Source: JBMORO01 sp049322295 (GTDB lineage Bacteria > Patescibacteriota > Minisyncoccia > RBG-13-40-8-A). From it: 48,418 bases of DNA. This document shows positions 34,629 to 43,669 of the stretch, one piece after another; position 1 is the first letter of the stretch, and the number at the start of each line of letters is the position of its first letter. The stretch is from assembly GCA_049322295.1 (NCBI GenBank), contig JBMORO010000052.1:1-48418 (forward strand). Direction: 5' to 3'. The notes below the pieces were generated by a model. That model searched no databases. It was not told the DNA's origin and was given only the letters and a program-made list of their open reading frames with translations. Both the position numbers and the translations under genes were made by a program.

Positions 34629-36521
34629 TCACACTTTGTAATAATTTTTATACCAAATTTGAAATACCATCAAAGCCCAGAGAAGTTTTCTATTATCTCT
34701 CTTGCCATTGAAATGTTCATTTAATAATTTTTCAATATAAATATGATTAAATATATCCTGCCTTTTAATATTGTTTTTCTCTAATAAATCCAGGGTTAAT
34801 TTTTTCAATTCCTTTTTCATCCATTTGGCTAATGGTATACCAAATCCTTTTTTCTTCCGATAAATAACTTCTGCCGGTAACTTATCCTTCATTAATTCTT
34901 TTAGTAAGTATTTTCTTTGCCAATATCTAAATTTATAACTAAAGGGGAGAGAACAAACAAAATCTACTACCCGATAATCTAAAAATGGTGCCCTTACTTC
35001 TAAACTATTATACATACTTGCCCGGTCAACTTTGGTTAGGATATCATCCTGTAAGTATTGTTTGAAATCCAAATATAATAACTTGTTTTCAACTGATTCT
35101 TGAGGAAAGCGATCCCAATGTCTTTTAAGGTCGTTGAATAAGAGACCTTCATCAATTTTATTCTTTGCATCGGGGGTAAATAAATTTTCTCTCTCCGAAG
35201 GCAAAAATGCTCCTAGCCATACTTGATGACGAAAATTAATCGGATAGTCCAGACCTGAAAGCATTTTTTTAAACCTAAAATCAAAACTTAAATTACTGTA
35301 AGAAACCGGTAATAAAGTTGTAAATTTTAATAAAATTTTATTAATATTTTTGCGTAAAAATTCAGGAATAATCTCATAATATTTCACAATTTTATGAGCA
35401 AGGTGAGTGTCATAACCAGCGAAAAGCTCATCACCGCCATCACCTGCTAAAGCAACTGTAACCTCCTCCCGAGTTATCTTTGACAATAAATAGGTAGGAA
35501 TTAAAGATGGGTCAGCTAATGGTTCATCTAAAAGATTATAAATCTCAGGAATCAATCTTAAACTATCTTTGGGTTTTAAAATTTTAACATAATGCTCAGT
35601 GCCCAAAAACTTTGCTACTCGACTTGAATATAAGGACTCATCATAGCTTTTTTCTGTAAAACCAATAAAAAAAGTTCTTATTTTTTTATCTGAATTTTTT
35701 TGAGCGTAGTAGGTAACGGTACTTGAATCAAGTCCTCCGCTTAAAAGAACCCCTAGCGGAACATCAGAAATCAGACGGTATTTAACTGCCTGACTTAGTC
35801 GATTCTCCAATTCTTTTAGACAATTTTCTTTATTTATAAAATTAGAAATAGGATTAAAATTAATATCCCAAAACTGCCTAATTTTATAATTTTTTTCTTT
35901 AGCTGAATAGACCAAATAATTAGCGGGTTCTAATTTAAAAACATTTTTAAATATTGCCCAAGGGGCAGGGATATATTCGTAGGTTAGATATTTGTTCAAA
36001 GAATTAAAATCTAATTCCTTTTTTACAGAGGGATGAGAAATAAGGGCTTTAAGTTCTGAAGCAAATATAAACGTATTATTCTGTAAAGTATAGTAAAGTG
36101 GTTTTTTACCTAAGCGATCGCGAGCTAAAATTATTTTTTTCAAAGAATTGTCCCAGATAGCAATAGCGAACATCCCGTTAAATCTTTTAAAACAATTTTC
36201 TTTATTCTCTTCGTATTGATGAACAATTACTTCAGTATCTGAATCTGTGTAAAATCGGTGTCCTTTCAAAATAAGCTCTTTCCTGAGCTCTTGAAAATTA
36301 TAAATTTCGCCATTAAAAACCACCACCACTGATTTATCTTCATTATAAATTGGCTGCTTGCCCGTAACTAAATCAATAATGCTTAACCGTCTCATTCCTA
36401 AACCAACCCCTTCTTTTAAATAAAAACCCTCATCATCTGGACCGCGATACTTGATTAAATCTGTCATCTTTTTCAAAATTTTTTGATTTCCATCACCAAT
36501 ATAACCCGCTATTCCACACAT
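34629..36521 (-). CDS. AsnB-type glutamine-hydrolysing amidotransferase (1 of 2)
   Basis: 630 residues. Class II glutaminase domain with N-terminal Cys2 (MCGIAGYIG), RGPDDEGFYL, the RLSIIDL loop and VVVFNGEIYNFQELR. Synthetase domain with the ATP PP-loop LSGGLDSSTV at about residue 260 and GDGGDELFAGYD further on. In glycan loci such proteins often amidate a uronic acid carboxyl group, although asparagine synthesis is the ancestral reaction. The presence of a second diverged copy at 39553 in the same locus supports a glycan-modifying role for at least one. Confidence 0.9.
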   Translation of the reverse strand: MCGIAGYIGDGNQKILKKMTDLIKYRGPDDEGFYLKEGVGLGMRRLSIIDLVTGKQPIYNEDKSVVVVFNGEIYNFQELRKELILKGHRFYTDSDTEVIVHQYEENKENCFKRFNGMFAIAIWDNSLKKIILARDRLGKKPLYYTLQNNTFIFASELKALISHPSVKKELDFNSLNKYLTYEYIPAPWAIFKNVFKLEPANYLVYSAKEKNYKIRQFWDINFNPISNFINKENCLKELENRLSQAVKYRLISDVPLGVLLSGGLDSSTVTYYAQKNSDKKIRTFFIGFTEKSYDESLYSSRVAKFLGTEHYVKILKPKDSLRLIPEIYNLLDEPLADPSLIPTYLLSKITREEVTVALAGDGGDELFAGYDTHLAHKIVKYYEIIPEFLRKNINKILLKFTTLLPVSYSNLSFDFRFKKMLSGLDYPINFRHQVWLGAFLPSERENLFTPDAKNKIDEGLLFNDLKRHWDRFPQESVENKLLYLDFKQYLQDDILTKVDRASMYNSLEVRAPFLDYRVVDFVCSLPFSYKFRYWQRKYLLKELMKDKLPAEVIYRKKKGFGIPLAKWMKKELKKLTLDLLEKNNIKRQDIFNHIYIEKLLNEHFNGKRDNRKLLWALMVFQIWYKNYYKV

Positions 36522-36557
36522 GTTCGCTTCGCTTCATCAACTAATAACTAATCTATA

Positions 36558-36583
36558 CGAATTTACGAATATTCGTAAATTCG
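36558..36583. repeat. 26-bp perfect palindrome
   Basis: CGAATTTACGAAT followed by its exact complement, in the 73-nt gap between the GT2 gene and the AsnB-like gene. With no T-run on either side it is not a clear terminator; it may be a dispersed palindromic repeat or an operator-like site. Confidence 0.75.
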
Positions 36584-36594
36584 AAAATAATTCG

Positions 36595-37551
36595 TTATTC
36601 GTTGATATTATCAAAATTAATTTTCTCTTTAATTAAATAAATAGGTTTTTTCTGGGACTCGTAATAATTCCTTATCATAATTTCAGCTAAAAGCCCCATT
36701 AAAATAAATTGGAGACCAACCAAAATGAAAAAGGTGGTCAAAAGAGGAAGAGGAGTGTCAACAAGGGATTTGCCCTCAATAAGCTTACGCAAGATTGCCC
36801 AGAGAGCGAATAAAAACCCTAAAAACAATGACCAATAACCAACCTTGCCAAAAAAATGCATTGGCTTAGTGGAGTAATCAGTCAAAAACTTAACCGTCAA
36901 AAGGTCTAAAATAACCCAGAAAGTTCGAGAAATGCCATATTTGGTTTTGCCATATTTTCTCGGTCTGTGATTAACAACTATTTCGGATATTTTTGCTCCG
37001 TACCAGGAAGCATAAGCTGGCATAAACCGATGCATTTCTCCATAAAAACGAACATTTTTTATCACTTCTTTCCGATAAGCTTTCATTGTGCAGCCATAAT
37101 CATGCAATTTAACACCAGTAATAGCGGATATTAACCAATTAGCTATTTTTGAAGGAATTATCCTGGTAAATAACTTATCCCTACGTTTCTTTCGCCAGCC
37201 CGAAACTACATCAAAACCTTCTTCTATTTTCTCTAAAAATTTAGGAATATCAGCAGGATCGTTTTGGAAATCGGCATCCATCGGAATAATAATCTCGCCT
37301 TTTGAAAAATCTATACCAGCTGAAATAGCAGCTGTTTGACCAAAATTTTTCCTAAAATTAATCACCTTAAAAAGAGGGTCATTCGCGGTTATCTCTTTCA
37401 AAATTTGATAACTATTATCTCTGGAACCATCATTAATTGCTATTATCTCGTACTCAATAGATAAATTATCCAGAGTTTTTTTAAGCTCTTGATAAGACTC
37501 TTTTATACTTTTCTCCTCATTATAAATTGGAATTATTATAGATAGTTTCAT
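36595..37551 (-). CDS. GT2 family glycosyltransferase, DPM1/GtrB-like, two C-terminal TM segments
   Basis: 318 residues. GT-A motifs IIPIYNEEKSIKESY, AINDGSRDNSY, the metal-binding PMDADFQNDP and the late DYGCTMKAYRKEV. Two C-terminal helices (LFLGFLFALWAIL and LTTFFILVGLQFILMGLLAEI) match the GtrB/polyprenyl-phosphate glucosyl- or mannosyltransferase group, which charges the carrier lipid at the inner face. A 4-nt overlap (37548-37551) links it to the methyltransferase gene. Confidence 0.9.
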   Translation of the reverse strand: MKLSIIIPIYNEEKSIKESYQELKKTLDNLSIEYEIIAINDGSRDNSYQILKEITANDPLFKVINFRKNFGQTAAISAGIDFSKGEIIIPMDADFQNDPADIPKFLEKIEEGFDVVSGWRKKRRDKLFTRIIPSKIANWLISAITGVKLHDYGCTMKAYRKEVIKNVRFYGEMHRFMPAYASWYGAKISEIVVNHRPRKYGKTKYGISRTFWVILDLLTVKFLTDYSTKPMHFFGKVGYWSLFLGFLFALWAILRKLIEGKSLVDTPLPLLTTFFILVGLQFILMGLLAEIMIRNYYESQKKPIYLIKEKINFDNINE

Positions 37552-38459
37552 AGGCCTTGTTTTTTAATAATTAACCAAAAAGAAGAACCACTCCTAGGAA
37601 ATAGATTTGAAAATAATTTATCTAAATACCTCAAAAAGAAATTTTTAGAAGAGTCAATTTTGCCAAGATGATTGTATGTTCTAAGTAATAATAACTTAGA
37701 AGTGGGGAAGTATTCTTTTTTTATTAGAAGGGGGTCGAATCCAGCCTCTTTATTTATTTTGGATGAAACAGTGGGAGACCAGATATCTACCAATGCCTGA
37801 ATTTCTTGGTCGTTTAATTTTTGTCCCGATTTGATTATTCCTTCCTTTACTAGTTGTTCATTGATCTCATCAGTTAAGACAATTTTTTGATTTTGTATAG
37901 ATTTTTTAAATTTACTTAATTTAACAGAAAAATAACTCAGGAGACGAAATATAAAGACCAGTAAGAAATTTTTAAAAAATTTTCTATTTGGTTCATGGGC
38001 TATACAAATTATTCCTTCTGATTTCAATAGTCGATTGGCTTCCTCTAAAAACTTATGATAGCCGGGCAAATGATGCAAAACTGAATTAACTGTTATCAAA
38101 TCAATGGAAGTATTGGCTAAAAATGGCATTTCTTCGCAGTCTGTTTCAACAAATTCAAATTGACAAGAAAATTTTTTTAATTTTTCTTTCGCTATCATTA
38201 ACATCTTAAGAGAAATGTCGGCACAAATAACTTTATCTTGGGGAGTTAAATATTGAGCCAAGATAGCAGGTACAAAACCAGTTCCGCTGCCTACATCTAA
38301 GACGGTTATTGGTCGTGATAAGTGTTCTAAATATCTCTGACAAAAATTTTTCCAATTGTCCCCCTCTCTTAATATCTCTAAATGTTGCTGGTCATAAAAA
38401 TTAGCTTCCTCATTATGAAAAATCTTATTGAATTTTTTAACTATCTCGTTATTTACCAT
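37548..38459 (-). CDS. Class I SAM-dependent methyltransferase
   Basis: 303 residues. Motif I TVLDVGSGTGFVPAILAQYL, acidic loop VICADISLKMLMIAKEKL, VETDCEEMPFLANTSIDLIT and NSVLHHLPGYHKFLEEANRL. The region after residue 200 is lengthened and rich in charged residues (DEINEQLVKEGIIKSGQKL), so substrate recognition is probably specialised. The start overlaps the upstream GT4 gene by 7 nt. Confidence 0.86.
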   Translation of the reverse strand: MVNNEIVKKFNKIFHNEEANFYDQQHLEILREGDNWKNFCQRYLEHLSRPITVLDVGSGTGFVPAILAQYLTPQDKVICADISLKMLMIAKEKLKKFSCQFEFVETDCEEMPFLANTSIDLITVNSVLHHLPGYHKFLEEANRLLKSEGIICIAHEPNRKFFKNFLLVFIFRLLSYFSVKLSKFKKSIQNQKIVLTDEINEQLVKEGIIKSGQKLNDQEIQALVDIWSPTVSSKINKEAGFDPLLIKKEYFPTSKLLLLRTYNHLGKIDSSKNFFLRYLDKLFSNLFPRSGSSFWLIIKKQGL

Positions 38460-39556
38460 AATACCTGTTTATAAATCTCAAGATACTTCTCAACCACATT
38501 GTCCCACCTCATCTCCTGGGCTCTTTTTTTACCACCTTCACCCAATCTTCTTAACAATGCATCATTATTAAGTAATTTTAAAACTGCCTCAGCTGTTTTT
38601 TGAGTGTCTCTTTGAGGAACAAGTAATCCTGTTACATTATTTATAATAGCATCTTCAGCTCCACAATCATAGGTTCCAATCACTGGCTTTCCGCAAGCTC
38701 CTGCCTCTAAATACACTAGACCAAAACCCTCAAAATCATTATTGTTAATAGTAATTGGAGTTAATAAAAATATATCCGCCCAATAATAAAGCTCAATTAA
38801 ATCTTCGTCTGATATGTTCTGGAAGAATTTAACATTCATTTCTAATTTATATTTTTTAATTAAATCCGAATAAAATTCTGAGGGGTGTCCTCCTACTATC
38901 CAATATTTTATATTTTTGTATTTCTTTTTAACTTCGGCTATTGCGGGTATAGAAATATGATAGCCCTTGCGCAGTTTTAACGCTCCAACGCTTAAAATAA
39001 CTTTCGCATCTGCGTCTTTCTGCGTTTTAATCCGCGTTAATCTGCTTCTATTAAATTTATCATAATTAACTCCGTGATTTATCACTATTGTGTTATCTAA
39101 CTTTACTCTTTTCAAAATCTGTTTTTCAGTAAATCTACTAATACATATTATCCTATCTGCTCTTTTATAAGCCCAACTCATTAGACCTTTTTTTAGGGGA
39201 ATATCAAGAGGCAGGATTGAATAAGTGCCAATTCCATTAATAATCAATTTTTTATTTAAACCAATATTGGCTAAAGCAGCAATTACCCCATAGGGATAGC
39301 CGTCTAAGGCATGAACTATGTCACATTTTTTAATGTATTTCCGAATTTTAAAAGCATTTACAAAAATATTATGAAAATGCCGCATAAGATAGGACTTGCG
39401 GAGGACGGCTCTCTCTAATTTATGTCCACTTTCCTGCTCGGTCAAAACTATTGCTTCGATGCCTTCTTTCTTTGAAATATTTTCTACCACGTCCCTACCA
39501 AATCTTCCTACCCCTGCTTTTATATCCAAATTTTCATTTAAAAAACAAATTTTCAT
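38453..39556 (-). CDS. GT4 family glycosyltransferase (4 of 7), with repeat-derived linker insert
   Basis: 367 residues. Acceptor-side loop AGVGRFGRDVVENISK; donor domain VILSVGALKLRKGYHISIPA and FEGFGLVYLEAGACGKPVIG (E-x7-E). Between the domains, right after GVNYDKFN, is a run of about 17 residues, RSRLTRIKTQKDADA, encoded by a TCTGCGT-type repeat at 39006-39050. The paralogue at 46352 has a longer version of the same insert at the same linker position. The insert sits outside the catalytic core, so the enzyme should be active. Overlaps the AsnB-like gene by 4 nt. Confidence 0.88.
   Translation of the reverse strand: MKICFLNENLDIKAGVGRFGRDVVENISKKEGIEAIVLTEQESGHKLERAVLRKSYLMRHFHNIFVNAFKIRKYIKKCDIVHALDGYPYGVIAALANIGLNKKLIINGIGTYSILPLDIPLKKGLMSWAYKRADRIICISRFTEKQILKRVKLDNTIVINHGVNYDKFNRSRLTRIKTQKDADAKVILSVGALKLRKGYHISIPAIAEVKKKYKNIKYWIVGGHPSEFYSDLIKKYKLEMNVKFFQNISDEDLIELYYWADIFLLTPITINNNDFEGFGLVYLEAGACGKPVIGTYDCGAEDAIINNVTGLLVPQRDTQKTAEAVLKLLNNDALLRRLGEGGKKRAQEMRWDNVVEKYLEIYKQVLW
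39006..39050. repeat. TCTGCGT-type repeat insert, copy 2
   Basis: ATCTGCGT, TTCTGCGT, ATCCGCGT and the terminal ATCTGCTTCTA follow each other at about 10-15 base spacing. In frame in the GT4 linker. See copies at 4001-4042 and 46901-46986. Confidence 0.7.
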
Positions 39557-41397
39557 TTTTCTATAAACTCTTTATGCCAAATCTGGAAAGTAATCAGGGC
39601 CCAGATTAGGTTTAAATTATATTTTCTTTTTTCGATATGGTCACCGAACATTTTGTTGATGCCATTAAAATTAAAATATTTTTTGGTTTCTGAACAATAA
39701 TTTTCTGATAAAATTTCTTTGGCAAATTTATTTAAATCTGTTCTTAGCCATTGAGACATTGGGGTAAGCCAAACTTTTTTGTATTCTGATTCTAAAATAT
39801 GTTTCGGCAAGTATTCTTTTATTGCCTCTTTCCAAATTGCTTTTCCCTCTTTTTTGCTTTTTATCTTGTATTTACTGGGAATTTTCATTGCCAATTCAAC
39901 TAAATAATGGTCTAAAATTGGCACTCTCTGTTCTAACCCGAAAGCCATCGTCATTTTGTCTGTTCTCATTAAAGATTCATCGGCTAACCAAGTTTTCAAA
40001 TCAGTTAGCATAAACAATTTTTCAAAATCAGCATCCGAAAAGCGCGCCTTCGCCCTTCGGGCTTCGGCAATCCGAATGCGCCCATGCGAATTGAAATAAT
40101 TTTCTTTGAAGAATTGCTTGGTTAATTTGTTCTGATTTATCTCTTTATTTATAATTTTGCCAATCTCTTTTTCTTTCTGGAACATAAATCTAGCATAAAT
40201 TTTCGTTTTTAAGAAAGGAAACAATTTAGTTGCCCAAAATCTGCTCAATAAATAACTATAATAATATCTTTTATATCCACCGAATAGTTCATCTCCTCCG
40301 TCTCCGCCTAAAACTACAGCCACTTCTTCTTTGGCTAATTTTGAAAGCAAAAAAGTCGCAGTTTGGGTTGGTTCGGCAATTGGTTCATCTAGATGATAAA
40401 TAACTTTTTCTAAATTATCTAAAATATTTCTGCTTTTAACTAATAACTCATGATGGTCAGTATTATAAAATTTAGAGGTTTGATGAGCCAAAAGAAAATC
40501 GGCATTGAATTTATTATTCGGATCATCAACATCAAAACCAACCGAAAATGTTTTAATTTTTCCCGCCAAGAATTCTCGAGAAACCCCCAAAACAGAAGTT
40601 GAATCAATGCCCCCGCTCAAAAAAATCCCTACCGGTCGGTCAGATATCAACTGACCCTTTATCGACTTTCTCACTAATTCTTGAATTTTTTCAATAATTT
40701 CCTGTTTTGAGCTTAAATTAGAAAAATCCTCTATATCCCAATATTTTCGGATTTTTATTTTCCAGCCCGAGGCTGGTCCGCCTTTGGCAGATAAATAATG
40801 TCCTTGGGGTAACTTATATATATTTTTAAACATTGTTAACGGTGCTGGCACGTAAAGCAATCTAAAATAGTGATTGAACGCTTCTAAATCTATTTCTTTT
40901 TCAATGTTATGCTCTAAAATTCCCTTAATCTCAGAAGAAAAAATAAATTTGCCATTTTGATTATAATAATATAGGGGCTTAACACCTATTCTATCCCGAG
41001 CCAAAAATAATTCTTTATTTTTAATATCCCAAATAGCAAAAGCAAATATGCCATTTAAAAATTTCAGACAATCTTCTTTATAATCTTCATAAAGATGCAG
41101 AATTACTTCGCTATCTGTATTAGAAATAAATTTATGGGCATTTTTTTCTAAATCCCTGCGCAACTCTTGAAAGTTGTAAATCTCCCCATTAAAAATAACA
41201 CAAAGGGATTTATCCTCATTAAACATCGGCTGTTTTCCTCTTTCTGATAAATCAATTATCGAAAGCCGTTGATGACCCAAAGAAATATCATTATCTAAAA
41301 AAATCCCGCTTTGGTCGGGTCCTCGATGTTTAATTCGATTATTCATTTTCTCAATCAAATTTTCACTCCGAAAATTGAAGCCATTAATACCGCACAT
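39553..41397 (-). CDS. AsnB-type glutamine-hydrolysing amidotransferase (2 of 2), with repeat-derived inserts
   Basis: 614 residues. Glutaminase domain with Cys2 (MCGINGFNF), RHRGPDQSGIFL, RLSIIDLSERGKQPMF and VIFNGEIYNFQELR. Synthetase PP-loop FLSGGIDSTSVLG at about residue 260, then GGDGGDELFGGYKRYYY. Two short inserts look repeat-derived: SAKGGPASGWK (40766-40788) and HGRIRIAEARRAKARFSDAD (40030-40090, a GAAGCCCGAAGGGCGAAGG-like palindromic stretch). Likely amidates a carboxyl group of a glycan residue or makes asparagine. First gene of the minus operon that runs to 23211-21754; the terminator of the surface-protein unit lies just upstream. Confidence 0.9.
   Translation of the reverse strand: MCGINGFNFRSENLIEKMNNRIKHRGPDQSGIFLDNDISLGHQRLSIIDLSERGKQPMFNEDKSLCVIFNGEIYNFQELRRDLEKNAHKFISNTDSEVILHLYEDYKEDCLKFLNGIFAFAIWDIKNKELFLARDRIGVKPLYYYNQNGKFIFSSEIKGILEHNIEKEIDLEAFNHYFRLLYVPAPLTMFKNIYKLPQGHYLSAKGGPASGWKIKIRKYWDIEDFSNLSSKQEIIEKIQELVRKSIKGQLISDRPVGIFLSGGIDSTSVLGVSREFLAGKIKTFSVGFDVDDPNNKFNADFLLAHQTSKFYNTDHHELLVKSRNILDNLEKVIYHLDEPIAEPTQTATFLLSKLAKEEVAVVLGGDGGDELFGGYKRYYYSYLLSRFWATKLFPFLKTKIYARFMFQKEKEIGKIINKEINQNKLTKQFFKENYFNSHGRIRIAEARRAKARFSDADFEKLFMLTDLKTWLADESLMRTDKMTMAFGLEQRVPILDHYLVELAMKIPSKYKIKSKKEGKAIWKEAIKEYLPKHILESEYKKVWLTPMSQWLRTDLNKFAKEILSENYCSETKKYFNFNGINKMFGDHIEKRKYNLNLIWALITFQIWHKEFIEK
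40030..40090. repeat. GC-rich REP-like insert in the second AsnB gene
   Basis: Contains CCTTCGCCCTTCGGGCTTCGG with internal inverted symmetry. Clearly more GC-rich than the surrounding gene and read in frame as RIRIAEARRAKARF. Confidence 0.55.
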
Positions 41398-41420
41398 GGA
41401 TTTATCCTATCATGTTTCGC

Positions 41421-41508
41421 TAAAAAAATAAACCCCCCACTAGAAAAAGCACTAGTCATCTTTGATGACCAAATTAAACTTTAGTTAGTGCTTTTTTCAG
41501 TACGGGGT
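41421..41508 (-). terminator. Strong intrinsic terminator of the surface-protein unit
   Basis: Minus strand: ACCCCGTACTG and AAAAAAGCACTAA (41485-41508) pair with TAGTGCTTTTT and CTAGTGGGGGGT (41432-41454). A small inner hairpin GTCATC-TTT-GATGAC (41455-41469) sits between them, and a T-rich tail follows (41431-41421). The arms also carry A/T tracts for the opposite direction, so it could stop transcription both ways. Confidence 0.8.
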
Positions 41509-41531
41509 AAACTCTTTTTGTTCTTTTGCTC

Positions 41532-42812
41532 TTACAACGAAGTCACATCCGCTCCCTTGGAATACCAATCAAGTTCTTTCTTGTTAATGGTGAAGATAGC
41601 ATTAGCATTTCCTCCCTGACTTAAGTAATTTTCAGCAGTCATATTAATCCAGTGAAGCGTACCAGTATCTTCTCCAGTTACTTTCATCAAATATACTTTA
41701 GGAGAATCAACATAGCGGTAATGATGAGAAGTTACAAAGGCGTCTCGGGTTGTCTTGGTTACTGTTTTGACTGCTTTCCAACCACCCAAATGGCCATACA
41801 TATTAAAAATGGTTGGATTAAGGAATAAGCGTTTGTAGCCAAATTGATTGACGATAAAGACATCCCAATCTCCTTCAGCCCTGATTAAATCTCCTTCTTT
41901 AAGACCATAGTCTTTTGGATCAGCCATTTTCTTGGCTGCTGAATCGCCCAATATCACAAAATAAGTAAAGTGATTGGTAGCGGCTGTGATTTTATTATTG
42001 GCCTTATCAAGTGTGCTAGTTAAAGCCGACCACTTACTTCCATCCCAATAATAAATCTTCAAACTATCTTCATTCAAATCGCTAATCTGGGTATCAGTAT
42101 AAGTAAAGGTCAGGGTTACATCTTTGGAAAAAGTTGCCACCGCCATTCCATTAGCAGTGGCAGTTAGATTATAAGCATAACCACCAGCTATGCTCTTGCC
42201 TGAAGGAAGAGAACGGGTACTAACCACTTCAGCTTTTTCATCAGCGACAATTTTTATTTCGGTTGAAGAGCTAACTGCATTAGCTGGTAAATCAACTATA
42301 ATATTATTCTCTTCATTGGTAGTTAAAGTTGTCTTTCCTCCGCCAGAAGGAGTAGCGGTGACCTGACCAGTAGTAGTTGTTGGCTTAGATGGAGTGGTTG
42401 GTTCTGGAGCGGCTCCGCCTCCGCCACCAGTACTTCCCCAAGAAGGACAGGTTTCTGTAGAGGGTGTTATGGTGATGGTTGTCTGGGTGCCGCTGCCACC
42501 AAGAACTTTTCTAGAATAAGAAGAATTATAATTACAATCAGTTTCAGCTAAACTATTAAACAGATATCTATCAGAAGACCTTATTTCCACGCTTGAATTA
42601 GCTGACAAGGTAAAGGTCATATAACTAGAATAAACACTCATTTCATCAGCCAAGGAACCAGCTATAATTGTAAAACTCATGCCATTATCCAGAACTATGG
42701 TGGTATCAGCATTAAAACTAAGCTCATCAGCTGCAAGGGCAAACCAAGGCAAACCCAACATTCCTGCTGTAAAAATCAAGAGAAACGCTATTGTAAGGAT
42801 TTTTTTGCGCAT
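41532..42812 (-). CDS. Secreted surface protein with ZU5-like domain and repeated C-terminal surface domain
   Basis: 426 residues. Signal peptide MRKKILTIAFLLIFTAGMLG followed by LPWFALAADE. After a short N-terminal beta-rich part and a Gly/Pro/Thr linker (GGGGGAAPEPTTPSKPTTTT) comes a domain with VDLPANAVSSSTEIKIVADE and IYYWDGSKWSALTSTLDKA, similar to ZU5/beta-sandwich domains of CPR surface proteins. The last 130 residues, from DPKDYGLKEGDLIRAEGDWD, match the C-terminus of the metallopeptidase at 669-2465. The two halves of that domain look like repeats of one unit (GDWDVFIVNQFGYKR / DSPKVYLMKVTGEDTG). Function unknown; probably cell-surface. Confidence 0.78.
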   Translation of the reverse strand: MRKKILTIAFLLIFTAGMLGLPWFALAADELSFNADTTIVLDNGMSFTIIAGSLADEMSVYSSYMTFTLSANSSVEIRSSDRYLFNSLAETDCNYNSSYSRKVLGGSGTQTTITITPSTETCPSWGSTGGGGGAAPEPTTPSKPTTTTGQVTATPSGGGKTTLTTNEENNIIVDLPANAVSSSTEIKIVADEKAEVVSTRSLPSGKSIAGGYAYNLTATANGMAVATFSKDVTLTFTYTDTQISDLNEDSLKIYYWDGSKWSALTSTLDKANNKITAATNHFTYFVILGDSAAKKMADPKDYGLKEGDLIRAEGDWDVFIVNQFGYKRLFLNPTIFNMYGHLGGWKAVKTVTKTTRDAFVTSHHYRYVDSPKVYLMKVTGEDTGTLHWINMTAENYLSQGGNANAIFTINKKELDWYSKGADVTSL

Positions 42813-42841
42813 AGATTAATTTCCGATTAATTATATTAATT

Positions 42842-43552
42842 CTATAAGTCCGCTGGAGTCCAAACATTTGTTTCATCGCAAATGTTAAGAGTTGTATCTA
42901 ATGTAGCGCCTGTTCTAATGTAAATATCGCCTACACTACAGTTTGTAGTACTACCTTGGGGAGAAGCTGTTCCAGTTAGAATATCTACTCCATTATCCAA
43001 AAGAAGACCATTACTAGATAATGATACCTGACCATCAAAATAAGCAGTACCATCTACTTCTAATTTACCGGTTACCAATAAGTCATCCTCGGCGGCTAAA
43101 CTATGGCTAGTAAGAGCCTCATCCCCAATTCTGAGATACCCTCCAGCATCAACGTTTCCGTAAAGCATGGGAACTCTTAGCGAAGTAGCAACTGAAGCTG
43201 TGCTATCAAAATAAACCGCATCATCCACTTCTAATAGCCCACTAACCAATAAATCATCGGCATCAGCTAAGGAATGACCGGTAGTGTTTGAACCTAGCCT
43301 AGAATAGCTAACTGTGGCTGTGCTCTCGCCTCCACCGAATTGGAAACTGCCCGATGCCCAAAGATCTTCTGAAATAGAGGCAGTACCAAGCACAGAAAAC
43401 TCTGTAGCAGTGCCTGAACCGTTCACACTTAAGACCCCTCCCACACTAACATTATTACCAACTGTAGTGGTTGCTTTAACCACCACAAAAACCACTAAGA
43501 CGCAGATAATAATACTGAATAATACTGCAAAAAATTCTTTTGCTTTTTTCAT
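42842..43552 (-). CDS. Membrane-anchored repetitive surface protein
   Basis: 236 residues. A short basic N-terminus and one long hydrophobic helix (VLFSIIICVLVVFVVVKA) anchor it. The rest is low in charge and rich in Gly, Ser, Thr and Val with short repeats such as SLADADDLLVSGLLEVDDAV / SLAAEDDLLVTGKLEVDGTA, about 65 residues apart. This pattern suits a beta-helical or fibre-like stalk, as in phage-tail and adhesin proteins. Two cysteines near the end (NCSVGDIYIRTGA and NICDETNVW) may form a disulphide in a small C-terminal cap. Found 29 nt upstream of the ZU5-domain protein. I do not recognise a named family. Confidence 0.7.
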   Translation of the reverse strand: MKKAKEFFAVLFSIIICVLVVFVVVKATTTVGNNVSVGGVLSVNGSGTATEFSVLGTASISEDLWASGSFQFGGGESTATVSYSRLGSNTTGHSLADADDLLVSGLLEVDDAVYFDSTASVATSLRVPMLYGNVDAGGYLRIGDEALTSHSLAAEDDLLVTGKLEVDGTAYFDGQVSLSSNGLLLDNGVDILTGTASPQGSTTNCSVGDIYIRTGATLDTTLNICDETNVWTPADL

Positions 43553-43669
43553 AATCTATATTTTAACCTAATTAATGATTATTAAATTATTATTTGCTAT
43601 GCATCACTATACATCAGCAAACAATCTCTTATCAGAATATCGACCTTTATTAAATCGACAACTATTTTC

